This document shows, piece after piece, positions 17,786 through 29,430 of a stretch of 64,000 bases of DNA. The notes beneath the pieces are model-generated. The model saw only the letters and a program-made list of their open reading frames with translations. It was not told the DNA's origin and did no database searches. The stretch is from TMP-86 sp046347195 (GTDB lineage Bacteria > Pseudomonadota > Gammaproteobacteria > Steroidobacterales > Steroidobacteraceae), in the NCBI GenBank assembly GCA_046347195.1, contig JAXMGQ010000023.1, forward strand, positions 11,474 through 75,473, read 5' to 3'. A program made the translations under genes and the position numbers. The stretch's first letter is position 1; each line of letters starts with the position of its first letter.

Positions 17786-18955
17786 ATGAGCAATTCATTC
17801 CTGTTCACCAGTGAAAGCGTGTCGGAAGGCCATCCGGACAAGGTGGCCGACCAGATCTCCGATGCCATCCTCGATGCCATCCTCGCGGCCGACCGCAAGG
17901 GCCGCGTGGCCTGCGAGACGCTAGTCAAGACGGGCGTGGTCATCGTCGCGGGCGAGGTCACGACCAGCGCCTGGGTGGACGTGGAAGCCATCGTGCGCAA
18001 GACCGTGCTCGACATCGGTTACAACACCAGCGACATGGGCTTCGATGGCGCCTCCTGCGGCGTGCTGAACGTCATCGGCAAGCAGTCACCCGACATCGCG
18101 CAGGGCGTGGATCGCAAGGATGCGAAGAAGCAGGGCGCCGGGGATCAGGGCCTGATGTTCGGCTACGCCACCAACGAGACCGACGTGCTCATGCCGGCGG
18201 CCATCACGCTCTCGCATCGCCTGGTGAAGAAGCAGGCGCAGGTGCGAAAGTCGGGCAAGCTCTCCTGGCTCCGTCCCGATGCCAAGAGTCAGGTCACGCT
18301 GCGCTACGAGAACGACAAGCCCGTGGGCATCGAGGCCGTGGTGCTCTCGACGCAGCACGAGGATTCGATCTCGACCCGCGCGCTGCGCGAGGCGGTGATG
18401 GAGGAGATCCTGAAGCCGGTGCTGCCGAAGAAGTGGCTGTCCAGGCGCACCAAGTACCACATCAACCCGACCGGGCGTTTCGTCATTGGCGGGCCCGTGG
18501 GCGACTGCGGCCTCACGGGGCGCAAGATCATCGTCGACACCTACGGCGGCTTCGCCCGCCACGGCGGCGGCGCCTTCTCGGGCAAGGATCCTTCCAAGGT
18601 CGATCGCTCGGCGGCCTATGCCGCGCGCTACGTGGCCAAGAACATCGTGGCGGCGGGCCTGGCCGACCGCTGCGAGGTGCAGGTGTCCTATGCCATCGGC
18701 GTGGCCGAGCCCACCTCCATCATGGTGCAGACCTTCGGCACCGGAAAGCTCGCGGACGAGCGGCTCACGCGCCTGGTGCGCGCGCACTTCGACCTGACGC
18801 CTTACGGACTTCGCGAGATGCTCGACCTCGCGCGGCCGATCTACCAGAAGACCGCCGCCTACGGCCATTTCGGCCGCAAGGAGTCCGAGTTCTCCTGGGA
18901 GCGCACCGACAAGGCCGCCGCGCTGGCCTCGGCCGGCAAGCGCAAGTCCGCCTGA
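17786..18955 (+). CDS. metK: S-adenosylmethionine synthetase
   Basis: Makes SAM from methionine and ATP, releasing phosphate and pyrophosphate. The protein is 389 residues and starts MSNSFLFTSESVSEGHPDK. GHPDKVADQISDAILDA carries the ATP/Mg residues, GAGDQGLMFGYATNE is the family signature, and GGGAFSGKDPSKVDRS is the phosphate-binding loop. It sits between the kinase and ahcY with 27- and 22-base gaps, consistent with one transcript. The leaders are too short to hold a SAM or SAH riboswitch. Confidence 0.98.
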   Translation: MSNSFLFTSESVSEGHPDKVADQISDAILDAILAADRKGRVACETLVKTGVVIVAGEVTTSAWVDVEAIVRKTVLDIGYNTSDMGFDGASCGVLNVIGKQSPDIAQGVDRKDAKKQGAGDQGLMFGYATNETDVLMPAAITLSHRLVKKQAQVRKSGKLSWLRPDAKSQVTLRYENDKPVGIEAVVLSTQHEDSISTRALREAVMEEILKPVLPKKWLSRRTKYHINPTGRFVIGGPVGDCGLTGRKIIVDTYGGFARHGGGAFSGKDPSKVDRSAAYAARYVAKNIVAAGLADRCEVQVSYAIGVAEPTSIMVQTFGTGKLADERLTRLVRAHFDLTPYGLREMLDLARPIYQKTAAYGHFGRKESEFSWERTDKAAALASAGKRKSA

Positions 18956-18977
18956 ACCTGCTGGAGACCCTCAAGTA

Positions 18978-20387
<1,410 letters not shown>

Positions 20388-20389
20388 TC

Positions 20390-21262
20390 ATGGCGGACTC
20401 GAAAGGTAGCGCGATCGTCCTGGATGGCAAGGCCGTCGCGGCGCGGGTGCGCAGCGAGGTGGCGGGCAAGGTGCGGCAGTTCGCCGCCACCTACGGCCGT
20501 GCACCGGGCCTGGCCGTGGTGCAGGTCGGCAACAACGCGGCATCTTCCGTGTACGTGCGCAACAAGAAGAAGGCCTGCGCGGAAGTGGGCATCGAATCCT
20601 TCTCCTTCGATCCGCCCGACAATGTGACCCGGCAGGAACTGCTCGGGCTGGTCGAGTTGCTCAACAAGGACCAGCGGGTGGATGGCATCCTCGTGCAGCT
20701 CCCGCTGCCCGCAGGGCTCGATGCGAACGAGATCATGGATGCCATCGATCCGCACAAGGACGTCGATGGCTTTCATCCCACCAACACCGGGCTCCTGGCG
20801 CAGAAGCGTCCCGCCCTGCGTCCCTGCACGCCCTATGGGGTGATGCGTCTGGCGCAGGAATACAATGTGCCATTGTCAGGTGCCCGCGCCACGGTGGTGG
20901 GCGCCTCGAACATCGTTGGCCGGCCGATGGCCCTGGAGCTCATGCTCGCCGGCTGCACGGTCACGGTCTGCCACACGCGCACCAAGGACCTCGCCAGCGA
21001 GGTGATGCGCGGGGACATCGTGGTGGCCGCCATCGGCAAGCCCGAGATGATCCCGGGCGAGTGGATCAAGCCCGGCGCCGCGGTGTTCGATGTGGGCATC
21101 AACCGGCTCGCCGATGGCAGGCTGGTGGGCGATGTGGATTTCGCGGGCGCAGCGCAGCGCGCCGGCTGGATCACCCCGGTGCCCGGCGGCGCCGGCCCGA
21201 TGACCATCGCCATGTTGTTGTCGAACACGCTGGAAGCCGCACTGCGGCGCACGGCGCGTTGA
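20390..21262 (+). CDS. folD: bifunctional methylenetetrahydrofolate dehydrogenase/cyclohydrolase
   Basis: Interconverts 5,10-methylene-THF, 5,10-methenyl-THF and 10-formyl-THF with NADP+. The protein is 290 residues. The catalytic lysine region (SSVYVRNKKKACAEVGI), the VQLPLP substrate motif and the NADP-site motif GASNIVGRPMALELM are all present. The C-terminal PVPGGAGPMTIAMLLSNT is also intact. It starts two bases after ahcY, where betaproteobacteria often have metF instead. With the formate dehydrogenase operon just upstream, it places folate C1 carriers beside formate oxidation and the SAM cycle. Confidence 0.97.
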   Translation: MADSKGSAIVLDGKAVAARVRSEVAGKVRQFAATYGRAPGLAVVQVGNNAASSVYVRNKKKACAEVGIESFSFDPPDNVTRQELLGLVELLNKDQRVDGILVQLPLPAGLDANEIMDAIDPHKDVDGFHPTNTGLLAQKRPALRPCTPYGVMRLAQEYNVPLSGARATVVGASNIVGRPMALELMLAGCTVTVCHTRTKDLASEVMRGDIVVAAIGKPEMIPGEWIKPGAAVFDVGINRLADGRLVGDVDFAGAAQRAGWITPVPGGAGPMTIAMLLSNTLEAALRRTAR

Positions 21263-21277
21263 CGAGAGGAGGGTATC

Positions 21278-21988
21278 GTGAGTATTTCGAAAGTGTTTCC
21301 CGATGCGGCGTCCGCGCTCAAGGGCGTGGTGCGCGATGGCATCACCATCATGTCCGGCGGTTTCGGCCTGTGCGGCATCCCGGAAAATCTGATCCTGGCG
21401 CTGCGCGATTCGGGCGTGAAGGGCCTGACCGTGGTGTCCAACAACGCGGGCGTCGACGGCTTCGGGCTGGGGATGCTCCTCAAGACGCGCCAGATCAAGA
21501 AAATGATCTCCTCCTACGTGGGCGAGAACCAGGAGTTCGAGCGCCAGTTCCTCGCCGGCGAGCTGGAGCTGGAGTTCAACCCGCAGGGGACCCTCGCCGA
21601 GCGCGTGCGTGCGGGAGGAGCCGGCATCTACGGTTTCTACACGCGCACCGGCGCCGGAACTCTCGTGGCCGAGGGCAAGGAGACACGCGTGGTCGATGGC
21701 GAGACCTGGGTGCTGGAAAAGGGCCTGTGGGCCGATGTGTCCCTGGTCAAGGCCTGGAAGGGCGACACCGAGGGGAACCTGATCTACCGCAAGACCGCGC
21801 GCAACTTCAATCCCATGATGGCCTCGGCAAGTTCCATGACCATCGCCGAAGTCGAGGAACTGGTCGAACCGGGGCAACTCGATCCGAACCAGATCCACAC
21901 GCCGGGGATCTTTGTGAAGCGCATCATCCGTGGTGGCGCCTACGAGAAGCGCATCGAAAACCGTACCGTGCGCAAGCGCACGGCTTAG
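21278..21988 (+). CDS. 3-oxoacid CoA-transferase, subunit A
   Basis: A 236-residue alpha subunit of a family I CoA transferase (succinyl-CoA:3-ketoacid type, ScoA/AtoD-like). The glycine-rich SGGFGLCGIPENLI near residue 30 and VVSNNAGVDGFGLGMLL are typical, as is ENQEFERQFLAGELELEFNPQGTLAERV. A good ribosome site (gagagga) precedes the GTG start. The B subunit follows after 10 bases. It activates acetoacetate or a related 3-oxoacid using succinyl-CoA. It is unlinked in substrate to the glycolate genes downstream, though the spacing suggests possible co-transcription. Confidence 0.92.
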   Translation: MSISKVFPDAASALKGVVRDGITIMSGGFGLCGIPENLILALRDSGVKGLTVVSNNAGVDGFGLGMLLKTRQIKKMISSYVGENQEFERQFLAGELELEFNPQGTLAERVRAGGAGIYGFYTRTGAGTLVAEGKETRVVDGETWVLEKGLWADVSLVKAWKGDTEGNLIYRKTARNFNPMMASASSMTIAEVEELVEPGQLDPNQIHTPGIFVKRIIRGGAYEKRIENRTVRKRTA

Positions 21989-21998
21989 GAGCATCATC

Positions 21999-22637
21999 AT
22001 GCCGTGGAATCGAAACGAACTGGCGATGCGCGCCGCCAAGGAACTGCGCGACGGCTTCTACGTGAACCTCGGGATCGGCATTCCGACCCTGGTGGCCAAC
22101 TACATTCCGGAAGGAATGAAGGTGGTACTGCAGTCTGAGAACGGCATGCTGGGCATGGGACCCTTCCCATTCGAGGGCGAGGAAGACCCGGACCTGATCA
22201 ATGCCGGCAAGCAGACCATCACCGAGCTGCCGATGTCCTCGTATTTCTCTTCTTCCGACAGCTTCGGCATGATCCGCGGCGGGCACATCAACCTCTCCGT
22301 GCTCGGCGCCATGGAGGTCTCCGAGCAGGGGGACCTGGCCAACTGGATGGTGCCCGGCAAGATGGTCAAGGGCATGGGCGGGGCCATGGACCTGGTCGCC
22401 GGCGTGAAGAAGACCGTGGTGGTGATGGAACACACCGCCAAGGACGGCTCGCACAAGTTCAAGCCGCATTGCGAGCTGCCCCTCACCGGTGCGAACGTCG
22501 TGGACATGCTGATCACCGATCTTGCCGTGTTCTCGCGGCCCTCGCGCAGCGCCGGTTTCGAGCTCGTCGAAATGGCGCCGGGCGTGACGCTGGAGGAGAT
22601 CAAGTCCAAGACCTCGGCGCGTTTCGTCGCCCGCTGA
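21999..22637 (+). CDS. 3-oxoacid CoA-transferase, subunit B
   Basis: A 212-residue beta subunit (ScoB/AtoA-like). The catalytic glutamate, which forms the acyl-CoA thioester intermediate, is in VLQSENGMLGMGPF. The family blocks YVNLGIGIPTLVAN and the GGAMDLVAG stretch are intact. The ATG is preceded by AGGA at the end of the A subunit, giving a clear start; an open frame continuing upstream is inside subunit A. It pairs with the gene directly before it. Confidence 0.93.
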   Translation: MPWNRNELAMRAAKELRDGFYVNLGIGIPTLVANYIPEGMKVVLQSENGMLGMGPFPFEGEEDPDLINAGKQTITELPMSSYFSSSDSFGMIRGGHINLSVLGAMEVSEQGDLANWMVPGKMVKGMGGAMDLVAGVKKTVVVMEHTAKDGSHKFKPHCELPLTGANVVDMLITDLAVFSRPSRSAGFELVEMAPGVTLEEIKSKTSARFVAR

Positions 22638-22646
22638 GCGACGCGC

Positions 22647-24098
22647 GTGGACCCGGCGCTGATTCGGGAACTGCGGGAGGTGCTGGATCCCGCGGGCCTG
22701 AAGACCAGTCCGGAAGGCTGCGCCGCGTTCGAATGCGATGCGCTGAGCGCGCACACCCGAGTTCCTGATCTCGTCGTTCTGCCCACCGAGGTGGAGCAGG
22801 TGCGCCGCGTGCTGGGCATCTGCCGGGCGCACGGCGTCCCGGTGGTGACGCGCGGCGCGGGCACGGGCCTGTCGGGCGGCGCGCTGCCGGTGGCGGGTGG
22901 CGTGCTGCTGGTGCTGTCGCGCATGAACCGCCTGCTGGAGCTCGATCCAATGCGGCGCATCGCGCGGGTGCAGCCCGGCGTGACCAATCTGTCCATCTCG
23001 GAAGCGGCGCGCCCGTTCGGTCTGTTCTATGCGCCGGATCCGTCCTCGCAGCTGGCCTGCAGCATCGGCGGGAACGTGGCCGAGAATTCCGGCGGCGTGC
23101 ATTGCCTGAAGTACGGGCTGACCTTCAACAACCTGCTGCAGATCAAGCTGCTCACGCTCGACGGCGAGCTGCTGACGATCGGCAATGAAATGCAGGAGAC
23201 CAACGGCTTCGAACTGCTGGCGCTGCTGACAGGCTCCGAAGGGCTGCTGGGCGTGGTGGTGGAAGTGACGGTGCGCCTGTTGCCGCGGCCGCCGAGCGTG
23301 GAGCTGCTGATGGCGACCTTCGCCGACGTGCCCGCCTGCGGCGCCGCCGTGGCGGCCATCATCGGCGCCGGCATCATCCCCGCGGGCCTTGAAATGATGG
23401 ACGGGCCGGCCATCGAGGCGGCCGAGGATTTCGCCCACTGCGGCTATCCACGCGGCGCGCAGGCCCTGCTGCTGTGCGAGCTGGATGGCGTGGCCGAGGA
23501 TGTGGCCTGGCAGGCGGAGCGGGTGCGCGAGCACCTGGCCGGCTGCGGCGCGCTGGCGGTGTCACAGGCCGCCGATGCGGCGGCGCGCGAGCGCATGTGG
23601 TCGGGGCGCAAGAGCGCCTTCTCCGCCGTGGCGCGGCTGGCGCCGGACTACTACTGCATGGACGGCACCATTCCGCGCCGCCGGCTGCCGGATGTGCTGA
23701 TGCGCATCGCCGAGCTGTCCCGCGAGGCCGCCTTGCCCATCGTGAATGTGTTCCACGCGGGTGACGGCAACCTGCATCCCCTCATCCTGTTCGATGCGGG
23801 GCGGCCGGGGGAGCTGGCGCGCGCGGAACGCTTAGGCGCGCGCGTGCTGGAATTGTGCGTGGAAGTGGGCGGCACCGTCACCGGCGAGCATGGCGTGGGC
23901 GTGGAAAAACTCGGGCCCATGTGCGCGCAGTTCGGCGCGGGTGAGCTCACCGTGTTCCATGCGCTGAAGGCGGCCTTCGATCCGGCGCGCCTCTTGAATC
24001 CGGGCAAGGCCGTGCCGACGCTGGCGCGCTGCGCCGAGCACGGCGCCATGCACGTGCATCACGGACGGCTTCCCCACGCGGACCTGCCGCGGTTCTGA
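22647..24098 (+). CDS. glcD: glycolate oxidase, FAD-linked catalytic subunit
   Basis: A 483-residue FAD-dependent 2-hydroxyacid dehydrogenase that oxidises glycolate to glyoxylate as part of the GlcDEF complex. The FAD-binding PCMH domain has TRGAGTGLSGGALPVAGG and PDPSSQLACSIGGNVAENSG. The C-terminal substrate domain has HAGDGNLHPLILFD and GGTVTGEHGVGVEK, the family hallmark. The start is GTG nine bases after the CoA-transferase stop. It is followed by glcE after 16 bases. Other FAD-linked oxidases (D-lactate dehydrogenase) are related, but glcE and glcF beside it settle the call. Confidence 0.95.
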   Translation: MDPALIRELREVLDPAGLKTSPEGCAAFECDALSAHTRVPDLVVLPTEVEQVRRVLGICRAHGVPVVTRGAGTGLSGGALPVAGGVLLVLSRMNRLLELDPMRRIARVQPGVTNLSISEAARPFGLFYAPDPSSQLACSIGGNVAENSGGVHCLKYGLTFNNLLQIKLLTLDGELLTIGNEMQETNGFELLALLTGSEGLLGVVVEVTVRLLPRPPSVELLMATFADVPACGAAVAAIIGAGIIPAGLEMMDGPAIEAAEDFAHCGYPRGAQALLLCELDGVAEDVAWQAERVREHLAGCGALAVSQAADAAARERMWSGRKSAFSAVARLAPDYYCMDGTIPRRRLPDVLMRIAELSREAALPIVNVFHAGDGNLHPLILFDAGRPGELARAERLGARVLELCVEVGGTVTGEHGVGVEKLGPMCAQFGAGELTVFHALKAAFDPARLLNPGKAVPTLARCAEHGAMHVHHGRLPHADLPRF

Positions 24099-24114
24099 CG
24101 GGCGAGGTCATCGC

Positions 24115-25176
24115 GTGGACGCCGACCAGACAACACAGCTCGCCGAGCACATCCGCGATGCCGCCACGCGCGGCGCGCGGTTGCGGTTGGTGGGCGGTGG
24201 CACCAAGCAGTTCTATGGGCGCGAGGTGGCGGGCGAGCCGCTGGAACTTGGAGGCCATCGCGGCATCCTGAGTTACGACCCCGGCGAACTGGTGCTGAGC
24301 GCGCGGGCTGGCACGCCGCTGGCCGAGATCGAGGCCGCATTGGCGCAGCACGGCCAGTACCTGCCCTTCGAGCCACCGCATTTCGGGCCGCAGGCGACAC
24401 TCGGCGGCACCGTCGCTTGTGGCCTCGCGGGACCGGCGCGCGCGTACAGCGGCGCGGTGAAGGATTTCGTGCTGGGCGTGCAACTGCTCACCGGGAGCGG
24501 TGAGGCGCTGCGCTTCGGCGGCCAGGTGATGAAGAACGTCGCCGGTTTCGATGTGTCGCGCCTGATGGTGGGGAGCCTGGGCTGCCTTGCCGTGCTGCTC
24601 GAGGTGTCGTTGAAAGTGCTGCCGCAACCGGCAGACTCGATGACCCTGCGCCTCGAGGTGGATTCGCAAGAGGCATTGGCGACCCTGGCGCGGCTCGCGC
24701 AGCGACCCAGCTGCATTTCCGCGAGCTGCTGGATGAACGGCAGCTTGCGGGTGCGCCTGTCCGGCTCGCCCGCGGCCATCGCTGCCACCCGCCGTGAGCT
24801 GGGCGGTGAGGTGGTGGAAGCCGCCGAGGATTTCTGGCGCGACCTGCGCGAACATCGCCTCGAGAAGCTCGCCGCCGCCGAGGAATTGATACGCGTCGCC
24901 GTACCGGCCGTGACGCCGGCACAGGCGCTGGGAGCCACAGAACTGTGGGAGTGGGGCGGAGCGCAACGCTGGGTGATGGGTGCACAGGACTTCGAGCATG
25001 TCCGTGCCGCCGCGGCGGCCGTGGGAGGCTTCGCGACCCGGTTTCGGACGCGCGATCGGAACAGCGAGGTATTCCAGCCGCTGCCGGCCGCGCAACAGGC
25101 CTTGATGCGCTCGGTCAAGTCCGTGTTCGACCCGCAAGGCCTGTTCAATCCTGGCCGGCTGTACGCCGGGTTGTAG
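24115..25176 (+). CDS. glcE: glycolate oxidase, FAD-binding subunit
   Basis: A 353-residue second flavoprotein subunit of glycolate oxidase. It has the shortened PCMH domain (LRLVGGGTKQFYGR, ATLGGTVACGLAGPARAYSGAVKDFVLG) and the QVMKNVAGFDVSRLMVGSLG motif characteristic of GlcE. It ends with the conserved VFDPQGLFNPGRLYAGL. GTG start; 16 bases after glcD and 7 bases before glcF. It is intact, unlike glcF. Confidence 0.95.
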   Translation: MDADQTTQLAEHIRDAATRGARLRLVGGGTKQFYGREVAGEPLELGGHRGILSYDPGELVLSARAGTPLAEIEAALAQHGQYLPFEPPHFGPQATLGGTVACGLAGPARAYSGAVKDFVLGVQLLTGSGEALRFGGQVMKNVAGFDVSRLMVGSLGCLAVLLEVSLKVLPQPADSMTLRLEVDSQEALATLARLAQRPSCISASCWMNGSLRVRLSGSPAAIAATRRELGGEVVEAAEDFWRDLREHRLEKLAAAEELIRVAVPAVTPAQALGATELWEWGGAQRWVMGAQDFEHVRAAAAAVGGFATRFRTRDRNSEVFQPLPAAQQALMRSVKSVFDPQGLFNPGRLYAGL

Positions 25177-25183
25177 GAGCACG

Positions 25184-26399
25184 ATGTACACGCGCGTGCC
25201 CGATGATCATCCGCAGCGGGAGCTGGCGCAGCAGGCCGCGCAGCTCATCCTGCCCTGCGTCCACTGCGGCTTCTGTCTGCCGGCCTGTCCCACTTACGGA
25301 TTGCTGGCCGATGAACTCGACAGCCCGCGCGGCCGCATCTATCTCATCAAGCAGATGGCCGAAAATGCCGGCCCCGGCGAAGTGGCGCGAGATCACCTGG
25401 ACCGCTGCCTGACCTGCCGCGCCTGTGAATCGGCCTGTCCCTCCGGTGTGCGCTACGGGCAGTTGGTGGACGTGGGCCGGGAGCTGGCGGAGCAGCGCGC
25501 GCCACGGCCCTTGGCGAATCGCTGGCAGCGCGGCCTGCTGGGCGCGGTGCTGTCGCGCCGGCGTTGGTTCGCGGCGCTGCTCGGCGTGGGCCGGCGGCTG
25601 CGCTGCGCTTTGCCGGCACGCCTCGCGGCTCCCGTCCCTGTGGCGCCGCAGGCGCCGGGCCCGTGGCCGGCCGCACGACATGCGCGGCGCATGATCCTGA
25701 TGCAAGGCTGCGTGCAGCCGGCGCTGGCGCCGGCCATCGATGCCGCGGCTGCCCGGGTCATGGATCGCCTGGGCGTGAGCCTGATCGCGGACAGCGGCGC
25801 CGGCTGCTGCGGCGCGCTGAATCATCACCTGTCGCGCACCGCGCAGGCGCTGGCGCAGGTCAAGGCCAATGTAAGGCACTGGCACCAATTGCTCGAGCAG
25901 GGCGCCGAATGCCTGGTGATCAGCGCCAGCGGTTGCGCCGCCATGGTCAAGGACTACGCGCACCTGCTGCACGAGGACGCTGAACTCGCCGGCATGGCGC
26001 AGCGCGTGGCGGCGGCGGCGCGTGATCTGTCCGAGCTCATCGGCGCGCAGGACTTCGACCGCGCCGGGATTCGCGCCGCGAAGCCGCAGCGCATCGCCTG
26101 GCAGTCGCCCTGCACGCTGCAGCACGCCCAACGTATCCGCGGCCGGGTGGAAAGCCTGCTCGAAGCGGTCGGGCACGGGTGCGTGAACCGCGGGAGGCCG
26201 CGCGCTGCTGCGGGTCTGCCGGAACCTACTCGATCCTGCAGCCAGGCTCTCGGCGTCTGCGCACCGAGAAACTTCGGCACCTCGGCGCCGTGCAGCCGCA
26301 GGTCATCGTGACCGCCAATATCGAGTTGTCTTGCGCATCTCGCGGCCGCAAGCGATGTGCCGGTGAGGCACTGGGTGGAAGTCGTGGCAGGCGTTGTGA
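25184..26399 (+). pseudogene. glcF: glycolate oxidase iron-sulfur subunit, frameshifted near the 3' end
   Basis: The first 325 or so residues are normal GlcF. Two [4Fe-4S] ferredoxin motifs are seen (CVHCGFCLPACPTYG and CLTCRACESACPSG), then the first CCG domain (GAGCCGALNHHLS, SASGCAAMVKDY). Near 26165-26180 the reading moves to another frame, where REP...RCCGSAGTYSILQP and RLRTEKLRHLGA continue. Near 26325 it returns to the first frame for GCLAHLAAASDVPVRHWVEVV. The natural end (QAL, stop at 26397-26399) needs one more shift. All parts are present in order and no premature stop is needed, so it is either a recent lesion or sequence error. As read, the complex would lack its second CCG domain. 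Confidence 0.85.
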
Positions 26400-26856
26400 A
26401 TCTTCAGCGCTCGCCACGATCTTCATCGTGCAAGGTGCGGGCCTTTCCCTTGGTCAGGCTTTGGGCTGCGGCGAAACGATTGCGCAGATCCCGAACGGTG
26501 AAATTCGACTCAGCGGAAGACAATAATGCATCAAGGTGCACTATGTCGTCAGACTGCGGCAAGCCGTGGCGGCGCGAGCGGCGCTTGCTCGTTGCCTGAC
26601 CGCCACAGCGGCCGGCACGTTTGCTCCAGCGGTTTGGCCCTGCACGCAGGCAGCATGGCCTCGACTCGGTCCGTAATGCGGCTGCAACCAGCTTTCGGCT
26701 GGGATCGCATCAAAATCGCGTTCGCGAGGATTTGCTTGACACGCAAAAAACATTACGCGCGGACAATTACGGTGTCACAGTTGTTGCGCGAAAGCCACGA
26801 TCAGTATTGCGCCCGAATCGAACAACGCCAAACTGCGGAGATGAAGGGGAAGTGTC
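26400..26856. other. 457-base gap between glcF and the TonB receptor
   Basis: No convincing gene is seen. It contains a TTGACA box (26736-26741), a short A-run and one copy of an 18-base element also found upstream of the PQQ dehydrogenase. A ribosome site (AAGGGGAAG) close to 26845 precedes the receptor start. On the minus strand a 45-codon frame (26404-26541, GTG start) contains NFTVRDLRNRFAAA, faintly like Phd-type antitoxins; I do not call it. Confidence 0.6.
26772..26789 (+). repeat. 18-base element, copy 1 (upstream of the TonB receptor)
   Basis: gtgtcacagttgttgcgc, identical to 30545-30562. It lies 67 bases before the receptor start, downstream of a TTGACA box. Placement of both copies ahead of genes on the same strand suggests a shared regulatory site. 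Confidence 0.6.
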
Positions 26857-29339
26857 ATGGGGGAAATCGGAAGCATCATTGAGGCGCACGGCGTGGTTCG
26901 TGCCGCATTGCTGAGCATTGGACGCTGCTGTCCTGCCCTCAGGTTCCTGGGCGCAGACCGCGAATTCCGCGGAGGCGGCGACAAGCGGCCAACTCGAGGC
27001 GATCACGGTCACCGCCACGCGACGCGGCGAGAGCCTGCAGGACGTACCGATGTCCATCACGGCCTTGAGTGCCGCGACGCTCGAGCGCGGTACCAAGACT
27101 TCATCGTTACGCGGGCCAGGTGCCGAGTCTGGCCTTCGCCAGCACGGGCGATGGTGCCGTTACGGCGCGCACGATTTCCATCCGGGGTATCTCCGGTGAC
27201 AACACCACCGGTTTCTACATCGACGATACGCCGGTGCCGGACTCGATCGACCCGCGTGGTGGATATCCAGCGTATCCAGGTGCTGCGCAGTCCGCAGGGC
27301 ACCCTGTACGGTGCGCGTTCGATGGGTGGCACCGTTCGCATGATCACCATTCAACCGGATTTCGACGCCGTGTCGGGGCGGGTGAGTGTCAACGGCAGCA
27401 AGACCTCGAGCGCGCCGAATCCGAACTACGGTGTCGATGGCGCCATCAATATTCCGCTGATCAGGAGCAGGATGGCCATGCGCACGGCAGCCTTCGTGCA
27501 GCATGATGCTGGCTGGTTCAGCCGCACCTTCCTGACCAATCCGGCCGATGCGAGCCTCGTCGGTGCAGCGGCAATCCCACGCTGGCGGCCTTGCAGGCAC
27601 AAGGCCTGTCCACTTCGCGCGTGAAGATGATGTGGGACGCGACAACAGCTACAACGCGGCAAGTTCCTCGCGATCAAGGCGAGTGATGCGCTGCTGATCA
27701 CGCCAAGGATCATGTTCCAGCGCACGTTCATGAACGGCCTGCCGCTCGCGGACAATGGCAGTTACCCTGTGCCGGTGCCGTCGCCCATCCCGCCGACTGG
27801 AATTCGGTCAACATGCATCCGAACGGATCCTCCAGCGGCGCTTCTTCAATATCCAGAACAGAGCAAGGACTCCTGGGTATTGGCTTCCCTCAGCGCCAAC
27901 TATCAGGCAAGCAGTTTCGATTTCGTGTCCTCCACCTCTTATTTCGACCGCACGGTCGATGAGACCGAGGATCAGACCGATTTCCTGTGGCAGAACCTGG
28001 AGGCACCCTTCGATGGCATTCCAATGGGGGATGTCAACGATCCGAATTCTGTCCGTATCACGCGCAGCCGATCCCTGCGCACATTCGCGAAGTGAAGCAG
28101 ATCCATCGATTCGTGCAGGAATTCCGCATCACCTCGAAGGGCGATGGACCCTGGCAGTACGTGGCGGGCTTGTTCTTTTCCGACACGCGGGGCCGCGTTC
28201 CTATGCGGGCTACTATCCACCTTCGCTCGCGCCCGGGATCAAACCAGACTGGCGGATTCGTCGTGCAGGGGATTGATGGGCTGCCCATCCAGTCAATCCG
28301 CTCAATCCCGATGAGATCTTCGGACAGGACTACAACACGAAGGTGCAGGAACCTGCGGTCTACGGTGAATTGAGCTATCAGTTCAACCCAGCGTGGAAGC
28401 TGACCGCCAGGACTGCGCGCCTACAAGGTGAAGACACAGACCAGCTGATTATCTCGAAGGCATTGCCTTCGGCCCGGGGCACGCATCACCGATCCGACGG
28501 TGTCGAACAGCGAAAATGGCGTCAACCCGAAGATCGCGCTCAACTTCAAACCTGCCGCCAACCAGCTGTACTATGCCGATGTCGCCCGGGGTTTCAGGCC
28601 GGGCGGACTGGTGCCATCGATTCCGGGCAATGAGCAGATCGATCCGCTCCGGCTGCTTCGGCCAGTTGTCCGCGCTCGGGTATACGAGTGCTGCCCAGAC
28701 CAAGAGCTTCAAGTCAGACCACTTGTGGACATACGAGGTAGGTGGCAAGACCAGCTGGGCTGACAATCGTGTCACCGTCGACGGCGCGGGCTTCTACGGT
28801 CTGGGACGGGATCCAGCAGTTGGTGGCTCTGCCGTGCGGCTTCCAGTTCCGCGCCAATTCCGGGCAGGCGAAGATCAAGGGCTTCGACATGGAGACTACG
28901 CCCGCCCCCGTGAGCGGACTCGACCTGAGCGCTGGCTTGAGCCTGCAACACGCCCGCATATCGAAGGGCAGTGCGCTGCTGCCGGCGCAGGTGAGGGTGC
29001 GCGCGTGTACGAGTACCGGACTGGACCGCCAATGCCGCGGCTGGCTACACCGTGCCGCTGTCTGCAGGCGGCAGCATGACCGGCACCCTGATGTACACCT
29101 ACTCGGGGAACAGCCTGAGCGCCAGCGTCGATGCCAACAACCCGCGACTGCGTCCGGGGTATTCGCTCCTCGATTTGCGTCTGGCCTACGACGTCGGGGA
29201 TTTCGAATTCGCCTTCGTCGGCAAGAACCTGACGAACATCCAGGCCAATCTCGGCGACAACCGCTCGCTTGCCGCCGAGACCCTTGGCCGGCCGCGCATC
29301 GTCGTCGGCCTGCGTACGCTGGGGTGGAAGCACGGGTGA
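26857..29339 (+). pseudogene. TonB-dependent outer-membrane receptor, many frameshifts
   Basis: The pieces of one receptor lie in order across three frames. First comes a signal-like start and ATSGQLEAITVTATRR (TonB-box region), then SLQDVPMSITALS and ISIRGISGDNTTGFYIDDTPV (plug domain). RIQVLRSPQGTLYGARSMGG, the plug signature, follows. Barrel segments come next (YADVARGFRPGGLVPS, SFKSDHLWTYEVGGKTSW), and the closing strand ends at 29339 with LRPGYSLLDLRLAYDVG and a C-terminal LRTLGWKHG. At least ten frame changes are needed and no large part is missing. Length (about 825 codons) fits an intact receptor for a carbohydrate, siderophore or small organic ligand. The lack of in-frame stops makes sequence error as likely as decay. 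Confidence 0.85.
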
Positions 29340-29430
29340 AGTTCTAACAGCTTTCGCTAGATCTTCATCTCTAAAATCTACATATGACAGGGATGCCGTC
29401 GGGAATTTCCGCACGATCTCCGCGACGACA

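Noticed and set aside
17759..18977. SAM or SAH riboswitch ahead of metK or ahcY.
   Set aside because: The gaps are 27 and 22 bases, too short for a riboswitch plus ribosome site.
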